A DNA stretch of 64,000 bases from Anaeramoeba flamelloides (lineage: Eukaryota > Metamonada > Anaeramoebidae): positions 11,599,001-11,663,000 of the forward strand of contig JANTQA010000070.1 of assembly GCA_027625915.1 (NCBI GenBank). The letters run 5' to 3'. The notes beneath the pieces are model-generated. The model was not told the origin of the DNA. It searched no databases and saw only the letters and a list, made by a program, of their open reading frames with translations. This document shows, one piece after another, positions 11,183 through 28,700 of the stretch. A program made the translations under genes and the position numbers. Position 1 is the stretch's first letter. Every line of letters begins with the position of its first letter.

Positions 11183-14100
11183 ATGTACGGATCTTCATCT
11201 TTTTCCAAAATTATGCTTAGTATTTCTTGCAAGGATCTTATTTCACTTGACAAGCTTTCAAAATCAGGTAACCAATACAAATCCCAATCCCAATTTTTTT
11301 CTTTTTCTTTTTCTTTTTTGCAATTCTTTTTACTCAAAAAATAACTGTTAATATTTCTGTTAAATAACGATCTAGATCCACTTGCTGTATTGTTTGAAGT
11401 AAACCCAAAAACACACAAAGCAACTGAAATTGGTAGAACAGAATGGTACAAAGATAACAGTAATCCTGTTTTTTCCAAAACCTTTGTTGTTGAATACAGA
11501 TTTGAAGTAACTTTTTTTACACAATATCAAATGTTTTTTTTTCTTTTTTTTTTTTTTTTTTTTTATTAGAAAAATGTCACACACCCTTTTTTACCATTCT
11601 TTTCTTATGGTTAAAACTTTTCTTTTTCAAAATGTATAAACTCAAAAGACAGTACAACTTTATCAAATTGGACTCTATGATTTTGATGGAAAAAAAAAAA
11701 GATTATCACAGATGGACTTTATTGGGGAAATCAAATTCAACCTTGGTAAAAAAATTTTTTTTCTCCTTTTTAAAAAAAAACAACACAAATATTTCACAAA
11801 AAGGATCTTTCTTTTTTGAAATTTATTTCAAGATAATTACTTTTTTGTTTTTTTTTCTTTTTTTTTTAATTCATCCATCCTTTTAACAAATCCCTAAAGG
11901 CGAATTAATGGGAAGTAGGGGAATGGCACTTTCGAAACACTTGATCAATGTAAAAAAACCTAAAAGAAAAAATGGTATTTGTACAGTTGTTGGGGAAGAA
12001 TCAGAAGATAGCACGTCTCTCGTCAAAATGAGATTACAAGGAATTAAATTGGAAAAAAAAGGTATTTATTTTAATTCATTCAATTTAACCATAATTTTTT
12101 TTTTAGATCCTTTTTCACATTTTTTATTTTTTGATACTTTAGTCGTAAAACACCTTCTAAAACAAAATTAGAAAACTTACCAATTGTTTCACATCTATTC
12201 AAAACTTTCTTTTTTCATATTTTTTTTTTTTTTTTCTTTTAAAATAATAGATTTTTTTGGAAAATCTGGTAAGTAATTTCTTTCACTATTTTTAATTTAC
12301 AATCCCCCTAAATGATTGATTCTCATATATTTACTTGTATACTATTGCACTTATTCCCAATTGCTCAATTTTGAAAAAAATATAATTCAAGTTCATGATA
12401 ACCAACAATTTTTTGACTTATAAATTAAATTTGCAAAAGAAATAATTTTTATAAAAAGTTATTGAAAAACAATTCTTACAATGGTGTTTTTTATACCCTA
12501 CTTTTTGATTTATAAATTTAAATGCTGTTTGATGTATAAAATAAAAAAGTAATATTTATATTATTTAAATAAGAAATTTGTTAGTAATTACTGTGGTTTT
12601 GCAATTATAAACTGAAAATCTTTTTGTTTCAAGTCCCCAAACATTTTTCACAATATAAAAGAAAAAATCCAAAAGTATTCACTATGATCATTTGGTAATG
12701 AAAATATTTCCTAAGAGATTAATTTAGCTCTTCCTTATTGAACTTTTGAGATCAATTTTTTTTTTTTTTTAATGGTATTTGAATTATGAATGGGAAAAAT
12801 TTTACACTTCAGTTTCAATTTCCTTTTTCAAACAAAACCAAAAATTACAAACTACTTTTAAAACACAATTTAGAAAAGCAAAAAATTGAAAAGGAGTGAA
12901 AATTTTTCCCATTTAAAATTCAAATACTAGTAGTTTGAATATAGCAGTATTCAAATTTTTTGCAAATAAGGAATCTAAATTAAATATCTATCCACTTGCT
13001 CCGAATTTGAACCATCCACTGGGGGGAAACTTGCCACCAAAATTCTTTTGTGAAATTGAACTTCTTTTGGTTGACAAAATTCAAATATCAAAAAACAAAT
13101 TTCATAGAATCTATTTGATAAAAAATTCCAATTAAAACAAAAAAAGTTAAAAAATATTATTCAATCTGAGAGGATCTCCCAATATCAAAAAATTCAATTA
13201 ACAAAAAAAAAAAAATAAGCCTCAATGAAATCTCAATTGAAAAAAAATCAAAAAAAAAACACTTTCAAAAATTAAAAATTCCTAAAATAATAAAAAATTC
13301 ACCTTTTCTTGTTTTATATTTCCAAAGGATTAAATTTCTTTAATTTAAAAAAAATTGCTTTCTTGTATTTCGCAATCAATTTAATTCGATTTAGTCCAAA
13401 TTGCTGCTGTTTTGGATCCCTCTTCTTTAACAAAGTATGAATTTGTAACATTCTTTGAGATAAAAATAGCTAATTTGAAAAATGGAAAGAATGAAAAAAA
13501 AAAATCTTTGAAAGATCTCAAAAAGCGCAAAAGATACACTTCGAAACTGGAACAATTGAATTTTTCAAAATTATAATTAATAATGATTCAAATCGAAAAT
13601 TGAGTATCTAGATCTTTGGCACTTTGTTCTAAAAATGTTTGAGTTTTTGATTGTTGATTTTTAGAAATCTATCTTTCGCCACAAGCAGTTTGTTTTTTTA
13701 ATTGATATTTGGTACTCGTAAAAATTACGAAAAAAATTTTCATCGTAATGACTCGACTCTTCAATATTTATCAAAATAAATACTATACATCGGAAGAAAG
13801 TTGAAATAGATGTAATGTGTAATTTTTTTAAAAGACAAACAATTTCCAATTAACATAAAATTCAATATTCAAATCAGAACATTTTTAAAATTATTATTGA
13901 ATCTCTACGATTAACAACTTTTTATATAACCATATAATTTTAGTTAAAGAAAGACTACAGATTAGTTGATGATCATTATTATTTTTAATAAATATTACAA
14001 AATCATAAATTTCAAACTATAGTCTAATTGTAAAGTTTTTTATAAAGTGAGTACTAAAGGCATAAAAAATGCGTCTCAAATCTTTTAAATGGGCTGAATA

Positions 14101-16782
14101 GAACATTTTGAGTAACGAATTCTAAAATTTTGAGTTCTCACATTTTTTTTAAAAATAGCTATACAGCTCCCATTTACATTTTTTTTTTTTTTTATTTAAA
14201 TTCTCATTAGATCATTAAATAAGTTAAATATGTAAAACAATCAGGATTTTTTTAATTTTTTTTAAGCTATTTGTTTGTAAATGATCAAAATGAAGATCAC
14301 AGAAATCTGGAAACCAAAACTAAAATTAAATTGAAAAAATATTTAATTTCAATATTAATCTAACAAAAAGAATACAACCATATCAAAATGTGCTTCAAAA
14401 AACATTATAATAGAGTTCTAAAAATAGTTTCATTTAAATTGACCATTACTTTATAGATACCATTGATTACTTTTTGACAACATTTTTTTTAAAAGCACCC
14501 TAATAGGCAAAAAAAAAAAAAAAATACAAAAAACTTTTTTTTTCCTATTGTCTTTATCAAGAATAAAAATACTGAAATGTTTTCTCGTCTTTTTTACTTA
14601 ACGCAGTAAATAAAATGTAATAATCAAGTAAATATATTAGATTTTATCAGATTCTCAAAATTTTTTTTTCTTTTTTTTTATTTATCATATTCTAATCACC
14701 TTTTTAAATTCTTTTAAATTGATTGTAAAATCAAATATAGATCCCTTTTTAACTTTTTATAGAAAACAAGTTGAAGGAGAAGGATGGATTAAAGTTCATA
14801 GTACGGAGGTCAGAAAAGGCACTCTTTTCCCAAAATGGAAACGTAAGTTTAAAATATTTTTTTTTTTTTTTTTTTTATATTTATTTCCAATTTTAAAATC
14901 AATAATAACCAATCCTAATCTAAATATTAACCCCCTTATTTCGATAATACAAAATTATTTAAAACAATTATTTCAATAAAATATATCTATTTATTCATCC
15001 ATCTATTACCCTATATATTTCTATCTACATATACAAATATCTATTTATCTTTAGCAATGAGTATAACTTCAACAATTCTTTGTGGAAATGATATTACAAG
15101 ACAAATTAAAATTGAATGTCTTGATTGGAACAAAAATGGTAAATTTGATTTAATTGGGAAATGTGTACTTACTTTGAAAGACATCCAAGATTCCACATCA
15201 AAAACTTTTGATTTAATAAATCCTAAAAAGCAAAAAAAAAGAAAATATAGAAATTCAGGAAAAATTAAATTCTCAGAGATGCTTATTGAAGAACAGCCAA
15301 CTTTCTTATCTTATATCCATGGCGGTTGCGAGATTTCAATGATAACAGCTATTGATTTTACAGGTTCAAATGGACAACCAACCCAACCAAGTTCTTTACA
15401 TTATTTGTAAATATTTTTTTTTTTCTTTTATTTTCTTATTTTCACTTTTCTTTTTTTAATCTTCACACTAAAAAAAAAAAAAAATAAAAATCCAAATATT
15501 AATAAAAATTTTCATATGTCTCATGAATATTTTGATAAAGTGAACTGAGAATTTATCCTTAAAAAAAAAAAAAATCATAAATTGAATTTCAAATTAATTT
15601 TATAAAAAACGAATCTTTTCAACCACTACCCTATCAAACAATCAAAATACTAATCCTAAAAAAAAAAAAAAATCATTATCTTTTTATAGTGATTCTTATA
15701 CTGTGAATGATTATCAAAATGCAATTACCACCTGTGGATCAATTTTAGCAAACTATGATCAGGATCAAATGTTTCCAGCATTTGGATTTGGCGCAAAAAT
15801 TAATGGAAAAGTTTCACATTGTTTCCCATTAAATGGAAACACAAATGATCCCCAAGTTCAAGGAGTAAGAGGAATTCTTCAATCTTATAACAGTGTTTTT
15901 AATTGGCCAAGCTTTTCATTATGGGGACCTACAAATTTTGCACCAATTATTAATTCTGTAGCAAAGATCGTCCGCGGTACTCTCAACAATAACACAGAAC
16001 AAAAATACTTTGTCTTATTATTTATTACTGATGGTGAGATTACAGACATGGCCCAAACAAAGAAAGCCATTGTTGAGGCATCAGGTTTACCAATTTCGAT
16101 TGTAATTGTTGGTGTCGGCCCAGCCAATTTCGATAAAATGGAAGAACTGGATGGCGACGATGTAAGAATATCTTACGAGGGCAAGAAGGCAGCCCGAGAC
16201 ATTGTTCAATTTGTAGCCTTTAGAGACTTTAAAACACGAGGTCCCGAAGCATTGGCCAGAGAAACCCTCGCTGAAATTCCAGAACAAGTTATGGGATATT
16301 TCAAAAGCAAAGGAATAAAACCAAACCCACCAATCCATCTCCAACAAAATCAAATCCAAGTATCAGGGCCAAAAGATTATCAACAACAACAACAAATGCA
16401 ACAGCAACAACAACAGCAGCAGCAAATACTCCAGCAACAACAGCAGCAGCAGCAAAAAATCCAACAACAACAGCAGCAACAGCAACAAATGATGATGGGA
16501 ATGGGAAACAATATGAACCAAGGGATGATGATGAACCCAAACCAACAACAACAACAACAACAACAACAACAAATGATGATGATGCAAAACCAACAAATGA
16601 TGATGATGCAAAACCAAGGAATGATGATGAACCAAAATCAACAACAACAACAACGAATGATGATGATGCAAAACCAACAAATGATGATGGGAATGGGAAA
16701 CAATATGAACCAAGGGATGATGATGAACCCAAACCAACAACAACAACAACAAATGATGATGATGCAACAAAAAAAAAATTAA
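11183..16782 (+). CDS. Copine (C2A-C2B-vWA) with Gln/Met-rich tail, eight exons
   Basis: Calcium-dependent phospholipid-binding signalling protein. I rebuilt the exons as 11183-11267, 11376-11506, 11649-11745, 11900-12061, 12251-12268 (18-nt microexon), 14741-14842, 15055-15406 and 15690-16782. They join in frame to 680 codons including TAA. C2A (~7-125) has KSDPLAVLFEV and LYDFDGKKKRLSQMDFIGEI. C2B (~155-262) has DFFGKSDPFLTFYRK and ECLDWNKNGKFDLIG; both retain the loop Asp residues. The vWA/copine core (~290-520) has AIDFTGSNGQPTQP, where the MIDAS-like motif follows the copine DFTxSN form, and LLFITDGEITDM. The last ~139 residues are CAA/CAG Gln runs alternating with MMM, GMGNNMNQGMMMNPN and similar, including two near-identical GMGNNMNQGMMMNPNQQQ blocks. 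Donors are mostly GTAAGT-like; acceptors are often A-rich before AG. Intron 5 is 2.47 kb. A competing open frame at 11632 is the wrong frame: the frame used here gives DFIGEIKFNLGELMGSRG, typical of copines. Confidence 0.92.
12774..12930. repeat. MITE-like inverted-repeat element in copine intron 5
   Basis: The left arm GTATTTGAATTATGAATGGG..AAATTTTACACT and the right arm AGTGAAAATTTTTCCCAT..AATTCAAATAC are imperfect reverse complements of about 40 bp enclosing ~75 bp. The size and structure fit a short nonautonomous DNA element. Target-site duplications are not clear. Confidence 0.55.
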
Positions 16783-19700
16783 TCGATTAAAATAAATTGT
16801 GTTGACGAGTTATCACTATCATTAAATTAAAAATTGTTTTAGTAATTTTTATTTCATTCCATTTATCACATCCATTTGACAAATTTAGAAAGTAATTCAT
16901 TTGAAATAACAATTGATCTTGAATTTCAATTTTAGATTATACTTGTTGGTAAATGTATTTATTTGAAAAAAAGTGCTAATTTAATTTTCAAAAATCAGCA
17001 ATATAAACTTTTCTTTTTTATATTTTTTCAAAAAAAAACAAAATTAATATCCTCAAATTTAATTAATAATGATTTTCTTCAAAAAAAATTTTTTTTATGT
17101 TTTTATTTTTTATCTTTTTGTTTTTTTTATATTTTTATTTTATCTGAAAAGAAAATGATTGTGATTGAGTCAATAAATTATTCATACTAGACAATGATAA
17201 ACAAGTTTTACAAAAAAAAAAAAATGAATATTATAATATCCGAAAGGAATTTTCACTAAACAAATTTTTTACTTTTTTTTTTGTTGGTCCAATTCTTCCT
17301 TTTAAATTTCAACAAAAAATTTTCAACTTTATCTCGATTGTTTTAGATCAATGTATAAGTTCAACTTTAAATTGATATAAAATTGAAAAGGTTAAATGAA
17401 TTTTTAGAATAGTAACCAAATTGTAAAAAAAAATCGAAAGATTCTCAAATATTATTTTTAATGATTTGTTCAGAAAAAAAAATTTGGGAAAAATTATTTT
17501 AAAAGTGAAAAAATTAAAAACAAAAAGATTGATTTAATACTATTATTTTAGTTCGGAATTGGTTAAATTTGTTTTTCAAATCTATTTTATAATTTTGAGA
17601 AAATTTTTTTACTTTATTTTTTTCTTTTTGGTTGAAAAGTTAGTAAGTTTTAGATATTTTATTTAGATCATAATATTTATCAAAATATGCTTAAATTTAA
17701 AGTTTTTGTTTATAAAAGCCATATATTATATTGATACCAATTAAAATTCAGGTTTTTTATTTTGAGTATGAAAATTATTCTTTCTTTAATAAGTTTAATA
17801 ATTGATCTTTTTTTTTTTTTTTTTTTCAGTTTCAAAATAGTAAGAAGATATCAAATATTCAATCTATGTTTAATATAATAATACTTATCGAATATCTCAC
17901 AATCATGTTTCCCATTCGATAAATATTTAAAGTAATTTTGTATCAATATCAGAATTTATTGAACAATTTCGTTCACATACCAAAATATTTAATGTCTTTA
18001 AGTATTTATGCTTTTTTTAGGTTTTATCAGATTTTGGATTAACACCAAAATATATTTTTATATATATAATTCATAATTTATTTTAATTTGTATTGTGTAT
18101 CGTATTAATATTAAAAAACTAGTAAATATTTCAATCTAATTGTTGATAATTTGAAAATATCGAAACAAAAAATGAATACTTATATCACAGAATTAAAGTA
18201 ATAATATACCTCAAAAGTAAACAGATACACCCCCCCCCCCCTCTTTTTTTGAATAATAAGAGATGATAAAAATTCTTTAATAATTTTAATTTTGATGATT
18301 TTTTAATTGAATAATACTTCCGCCAATGATGAATAGGGAGAAATATTGTTGTATAGTGTTTCTTATTCTATGAATAATTTTCTTTTTTTATTTATTTATT
18401 CCGAATATTTTTTTAAAAATACAAAAATTAAAAAAAAATCTATTCTTAAATTTATTTGTTTTGAGATTTACTTCGAAAAAAAAGTGATTTGTTTTAGTTT
18501 TTTATCAACTTCAGTTTACCAATTATCTGTTTTTTTTTTTTCGTTCAAAAAAAAAACCACATTGACACTACTCTTTTTTTTTTTTTTTTAGTAAACATAC
18601 CTTGCTCGAAATTAAATTTCAGAGGTTTTTAAAGACTTGAATTGAAAAATAATTATCAAAATAAAGTTTAATTACCCCCCCCGACCTTTTTTTAAGATCA
18701 ACCCTGACCACAATTATTTAAAAATAATATGTATTTTAAACTTCAGATTAGAGTTTATATCCATAAAAGAAATACATTAACAAACTATGAATTTCAAAAA
18801 AAAAAAAAGGTTAAAAAATTTTTTTGGCACAATTCATGGAACGTCTCATACAAAATTCTCAGTTTCTTTGGGAAATTAAAATTGTTGACAAAAAGATTTT
18901 TTTAATATTAAATGTATTATTTTTAATAAATTACAATACAAAACCTCTATTTTCTTAAAGTAAATTTTGAGTTTCAAACATTTTTTTTTTATTGGCTTTT
19001 TTAAAAAAAAGAAAAGAAAAAAAAAAAAAAAAAATTTACAAATTAAAAACAAGAATTAGATCTAAAAATTAAAAATTTATTTTGTCAAGTATATGACATT
19101 AAATTCATAGAATATGTACTATTTCTTTATTCAAACTTGGGAAATTTTACTAAAATAAAAGTTGAGTTAAAAAAGATTTGATGAACTAAGTTTGAGATGA
19201 AAATACTGAAATTGTTGATAAAAACACTTTTGTAACAGTTTTATAATCCCAGTTAAAGTTCCCCCTCAGGAATTTTATTTTCAAAAAAAGTATAAATTTT
19301 TAACAATTCCTCGAATTTCCACAATTTTGCCCTTTTAAAATCCTACTAAAATTGGATTATATAATTTCAAAACTTCCAATTATATTTATAAATCGAACAC
19401 AATTTTCTATGTTCTAAATATTTTTGAAAAATACTTTTACATATTCGAAATGTTTTAAAATTTGGATTTGTAAATGAAAACAACTTAAATTTTTTTTTTT
19501 TGTATTTTTATTCTAAAATCAATCTGAAATCTATTTTTTTTTTATTTATGATGATTTTAACTTTGAAATTAGTACTTTTCTGTCCAATTTTTTCCGAATA
19601 AAAATTCAATTTGAGAATTCAATTAGAAATAGTTTAATAACCAAACAACATCAGTGTGTGGAACATAGTCCTTAAATACGAAATATTACTGAAAATTAAA

Positions 19701-21456
19701 TATCAGATCAATTAATTAAAGAAAAAATAAATCCTCCAAAAATGAAAAATGAAGATCAAACATAACAAGAGTTTTTCTAATACAAAACCATAATAGTGCT
19801 TTTTATTTGATTGGTCTAATATTAAATATTTGTTGATCAATTGAAAAATTATACATGTATTCACTAAATTATTTTTCAGATTTTAATAATCAAAGATGAT
19901 TTATTGTGGATCTATTATTTCCATCGATAATAAGTAGGAAAATTATTATTTGGTGTTAATTTGTTTATTCGGGTAATTGGTTTTATTTTTTGTTTTTGGT
20001 ATTGTTCCCAATTCTAAAATTTAATTGAACTTTTTGAACTTAATGACTCTAAATTATCAATACCCCTGGAAATCATACTGTTTTGAAAAAATTCTTTCTG
20101 AAAAAATAATGTATAGAGTAAAAATTGGTTTTTATTAATACAAGATTACGAACTATAAAAAAAAAATAATTACATATTTCATAATCTTCTAAATAAATAA
20201 ATTACTGTTATTTTTAGTCATTTTATCTGTTAAACGATTAACAAAACGTTCCTTATTTAGACATTTTTACTATTTTTCGAAGGTTTTTCAAGAGCCCAAA
20301 AAAAATTTAAAGTTTATAAAACATTTCTCTGGAATTTTAGAGAATTTTTTTAAAATTTAGGTATTAAATATAATGTTATTTAAATTTTCTTTTTAATTTT
20401 TCTACTCAAATAAAGATATTTTCAATTATTGAAATTTACTTTTTTACAAATAAAAACTCTTTTTGGAACAGGGTTAAAATAAAATATGAAAAGTATTGAG
20501 TAGACTAAATATAAAAAATATGAGGATAAACTCACAAACCCCGAAAAATTAAATTTTTTTCTTTCATCTTTCTAAATAACCATTTAAAAAGCTAAATTAA
20601 TTTCTTCAACTTTTGTGAAAAAATATCGTGAAACTATTCCTGATAATATTTCAAAAAAACAACCTTATATTGCAAAATTGTAAAAAAAATAAGTGGTTTT
20701 TAATGATTTTAATTTAGATTTAAGATTGATTTACCAATTCTGATTTGATATTTAAAAAAAAAACAGGAATTAACTTTATTGAAATGTTCATTATTTTAGA
20801 ACCAAAAAGTTGCAAAATAAGATTCTGAAAAAAAGGAAAAAAAAGTTTTTGTGAAATATTTTATCCTCTTGAAAAGGATATTTCTTTGACAATTGACAAA
20901 TTATTCAAGTTTTTATTAAATTTTCATCAAAAATGAATTCTTATTTTTGAATACCACTAGATCTTTAAAATAAGAAAAAAAACAAAAATTTTAGAGTGAA
21001 TTATCCCTCAAGATCTTTTATAAAATTTTTTACCAAACACAATAGGAAATCTCAGAAAACAGCTGGGTGTAAATGGAAAACCCTTCACGCTGTAATTTCA
21101 ATCAAAGCACTTTCCAAAATAAGTGAAAAATTATTGGCAATTTAAATTCAAATTACTACAGATACCTCAAAAGACAACTTTCGTGGTCTTCTTTCGAACA
21201 CTTTTAATTGATCATATTATTTTTTTAATTATTCGAAAAAAATATTAGATCAAAACTGAAAATTAATAACAAACAATCAAAAAAACATCTAAGATCCTCT
21301 CCAAATCTGGAAAAAAAACAATAGATAATGATACAACTGTTAAATTAATCATAAATTTTTAATTACTTGTTGATTTTTTCTCTTCTAATTTTTTTTTGTT
21401 TTTTAAAATTAAATTTACTTCTATAAATTAGCTTATTTTTTTTTGGCAATTACGAA
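16783..21456. other. Gene-poor AT-rich intergenic region
   Basis: 4.7 kb with no recognisable exon or RNA gene. Open frames such as 16963-17190 and 18346-18591 are Phe/Lys-rich readings of A/T runs. The odd feature is a C12 homopolymer at 18230-18241 and a C7 run near 18676, conspicuous in such A/T-rich DNA. Confidence 0.55.
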
Positions 21457-25740
<4,284 letters not shown>

Positions 25741-28700
25741 TTAAAAAAAAAAACAACATGTAAATTATGATTATTGATATTTTATAACTTAATTAAAAAA
25801 AAATATAAAAAACAAATAATGAGAATATTTTTTGAGTAATTTTTATTCTTATTCTTCTTTTTTTATTTATTTCTTTCTTATTTAATCCATTCTTTTTTTT
25901 TTTTTTCATTTTTTGAACTTTTAAAAAAATTTGTTTAATTAAATGAAAATTAAAATAAAAAATTATTTTATTAAATTAATTTATCTGTTATTGCTCATAA
26001 TTAAAATGTAAAAAACAAAATATTTTTATCAATTTTTTTGTTATTGTTTTTTTTTTTTTTTTTTCACATATATTTTACATTTTTATTTATTTATTTTAAT
26101 AGTACAATATACATAAAAAAAAAAAAAAAAAAGGCAGGTTTTTTTTAAATTTACAAAATCTAGGCTCGAATATAAAGAATTTTGAACAAACACGACTACA
26201 CTTTATTCTTGTCAATGTAATAATATTTCAAATTAAGTATTTTGGTATAACAATAATCTTAATATCAACTGAATTTTTTTGACAAGTATTCTATATTGTT
26301 TATGAATCATAAAATTTGATTTTTTAATAACAGAACTTTTAGGAAGTCATATCTTATTCTTCTCCTTTATTGCTGGTTTCTTTAATCATTTAATTTATAA
26401 GTATTATATAAAAAAGAAACATGGCTTTGGATTTTAATTACCAGTTTATCAAGTCTAGACTCATTAGTTTAACTTTAATTGGGATAGTTTGTAGGAAAAA
26501 AAATGATTTCTCTTCAATTAATTGGAAATAAAAACTTTGCCAAATATTTTTCAAATTAAAACTTAATTTGTTTATAGATAGAAAAAATATTGCCAAATAT
26601 GTAAAATAAGAGAAAAAATTTATTTATTCATATTAGATCGATGACTAAAACAAGTCAATGTTGCTGCACAAAGATATTTGAAAAACCTTTCATAAATAAC
26701 CGGAAGAGAAAAAAAGTGAAAGAGGTAAAAAAAGTTAAACTGGGTTTTTTCATTAAGAACCTTAATAAAACCTGAAAACAAAAAGTAAAAATAATTCATA
26801 TGAAAAAAAAAAACAAATAAACTTGAAATAATAATCCATTATATTATTTTCAATCAAACCAACAAAAACCATTTAAATCTACTTGATTCTTATCGGAATT
26901 ATTCAGTGTGGTTTGGAGATCTCAAAAATAATCAATTTTTTCAATAAATTTTAAATAATTCATCAATCAAAGAAAAACTCCATATAAGAAGATAGTATTA
27001 AAAAACTGTTATTATGTTGAATCCTTCTTTTTATATTTATTTATTTATTTATTCTTGTGTAGTATATCTTAGATTTCATTTTACGGTTCCCCAATTAAAA
27101 GTGTGTTTCACCTTTTCCCCTATTCCAGTTTTTTTCCCAAATTACAAGATCAAATATCTTGCATTTTTTTCAATTGGGAAAAATAAAATCGACGAAAATT
27201 CAGATTATTACTCGGACTTGACAACTAATGGTGTTCTATTACAGTCAGTTTCAAATTTAAGGAACAAAAAAATCTCAAATTAAAGAATAAAATTTGAAAT
27301 TTTTTTTTACACAAATTATTTTTCTAGAATCTGAATATTGTGCCTTAATTTATGATTTTTTTTGTGCCTTAAATTTCGTTCGGGTTTGTGCCTAAAAAGT
27401 CAAACTTACTGTATCAGAATATTGATAATTGAGATTTTATCAATCAACTAAATTAATAAAAATAAATAAAGGATTACCAAGTCCGCTGTACAGAAACAAA
27501 ACCCATTGTCTATAAGAAAACGTTATTTTGAAACTCAAAATAAATTAAGAATAAATATTTTCCTTTATCAACAAAATAAAAGAGTTTTTTTTAATGTTTT
27601 TTTTTTTAGAAATAAGGGTTTTTTTTTTTTTAGCATTTATTTTATTTATTTTGTTCTAATACCTCACCGAATTTAGTATACAGTAATATGAAATAGTGTA
27701 ATCAATTTTGACAGTAAAATCCTTAATTTTTTGAATGAAATTCAAAATTGCATCGATAATTTGTTTAAAATACTAATTTGTTCTCACACTTATAATGATC
27801 AATAATTTTTTTTCATCAGAATCAAACATTTTTTCAAAATATTGCTCAATTTGTTGAGTTAAAATTTTCAATTTGACTATATTATTTTTTGAATTTCTTT
27901 TTGAATAATAGAATATTGAGAAATCATTTTCCCATTTCTTTATTGTATATTATCAATTTCTTTTACCATATAATCTAAAAGCCTTCCAAAAAAAAAAGAA
28001 AAAATTTTTTTAATTTGAAACATGGGCTTGATCACGACAACTTATGTTATCGAAATATAGTAGACTCTTGAAATCACAGAAATAATAAGATTAATTGGAT
28101 TTTGTATTAATAATTTTTACATTTTAATGTTTATATAAACCAAAGTTTCAATTTGTTTTTAATGATTTAAAATTCTAGTCTTTTACTTGATTATTAGATT
28201 GTTCATTTTGATTAATTAAGGATTTACATTCAAAATGAAATTATTTAACAAATTAAAAAAAAATTTATTCATAAGTTTAGGTTCGTAAGATCCTTTGTTC
28301 ATGGATTAAAATATTTTATTTTTTAGAACACAATTATGTTTGTTGGCTTTTTATTTTTTCTTTCACTTTTAAATTCCACTAAACAAATCTTTCAAAATAC
28401 CCTTCACAATTCTGAAAAAAAAAACATTTTCAAATGATAAAAAAAAAACAATTGAAGTCATTTTAAATGTAAAATGGTAATAATAATTTGTATTTTTAAT
28501 ATTTTTTTGGGTTCATTTTAAAACAAAGACCAAATCGAAAATATGCATTCTTTTTTGGAATTGGAATAGAATCCAAAATATCAAACTGAACAAAAATTTA
28601 TTTTAGCAAATTCAATTTTCAAGCTTTGATTTGTAATTGTCAACAATAACAAAAATAATTTATTAAATTTTTTGTTACTTTGATTTTTTCTATTCGTGGG

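Noticed and set aside
11107-11584. Two minus-strand open frames opposite copine exons 1 and 2
   Set aside because: They are antisense to exons that are supported by C2-domain sequence and matching splice phases.
11632-11886. 84-codon open frame reading DYHRWTLLGKSNSTL, first taken as copine C2A with a poly-A frame break
   Set aside because: The other frame over the same A11 run gives DFDGKKKRLSQMDFIGEIKF and splices in phase to GELMGSRG, so there is no break and this frame is a shadow.
16301-16770. His/Leu- and Ser/Val-rich minus-strand open frames
   Set aside because: They are antisense readings of the copine Gln/Met repeat tail.
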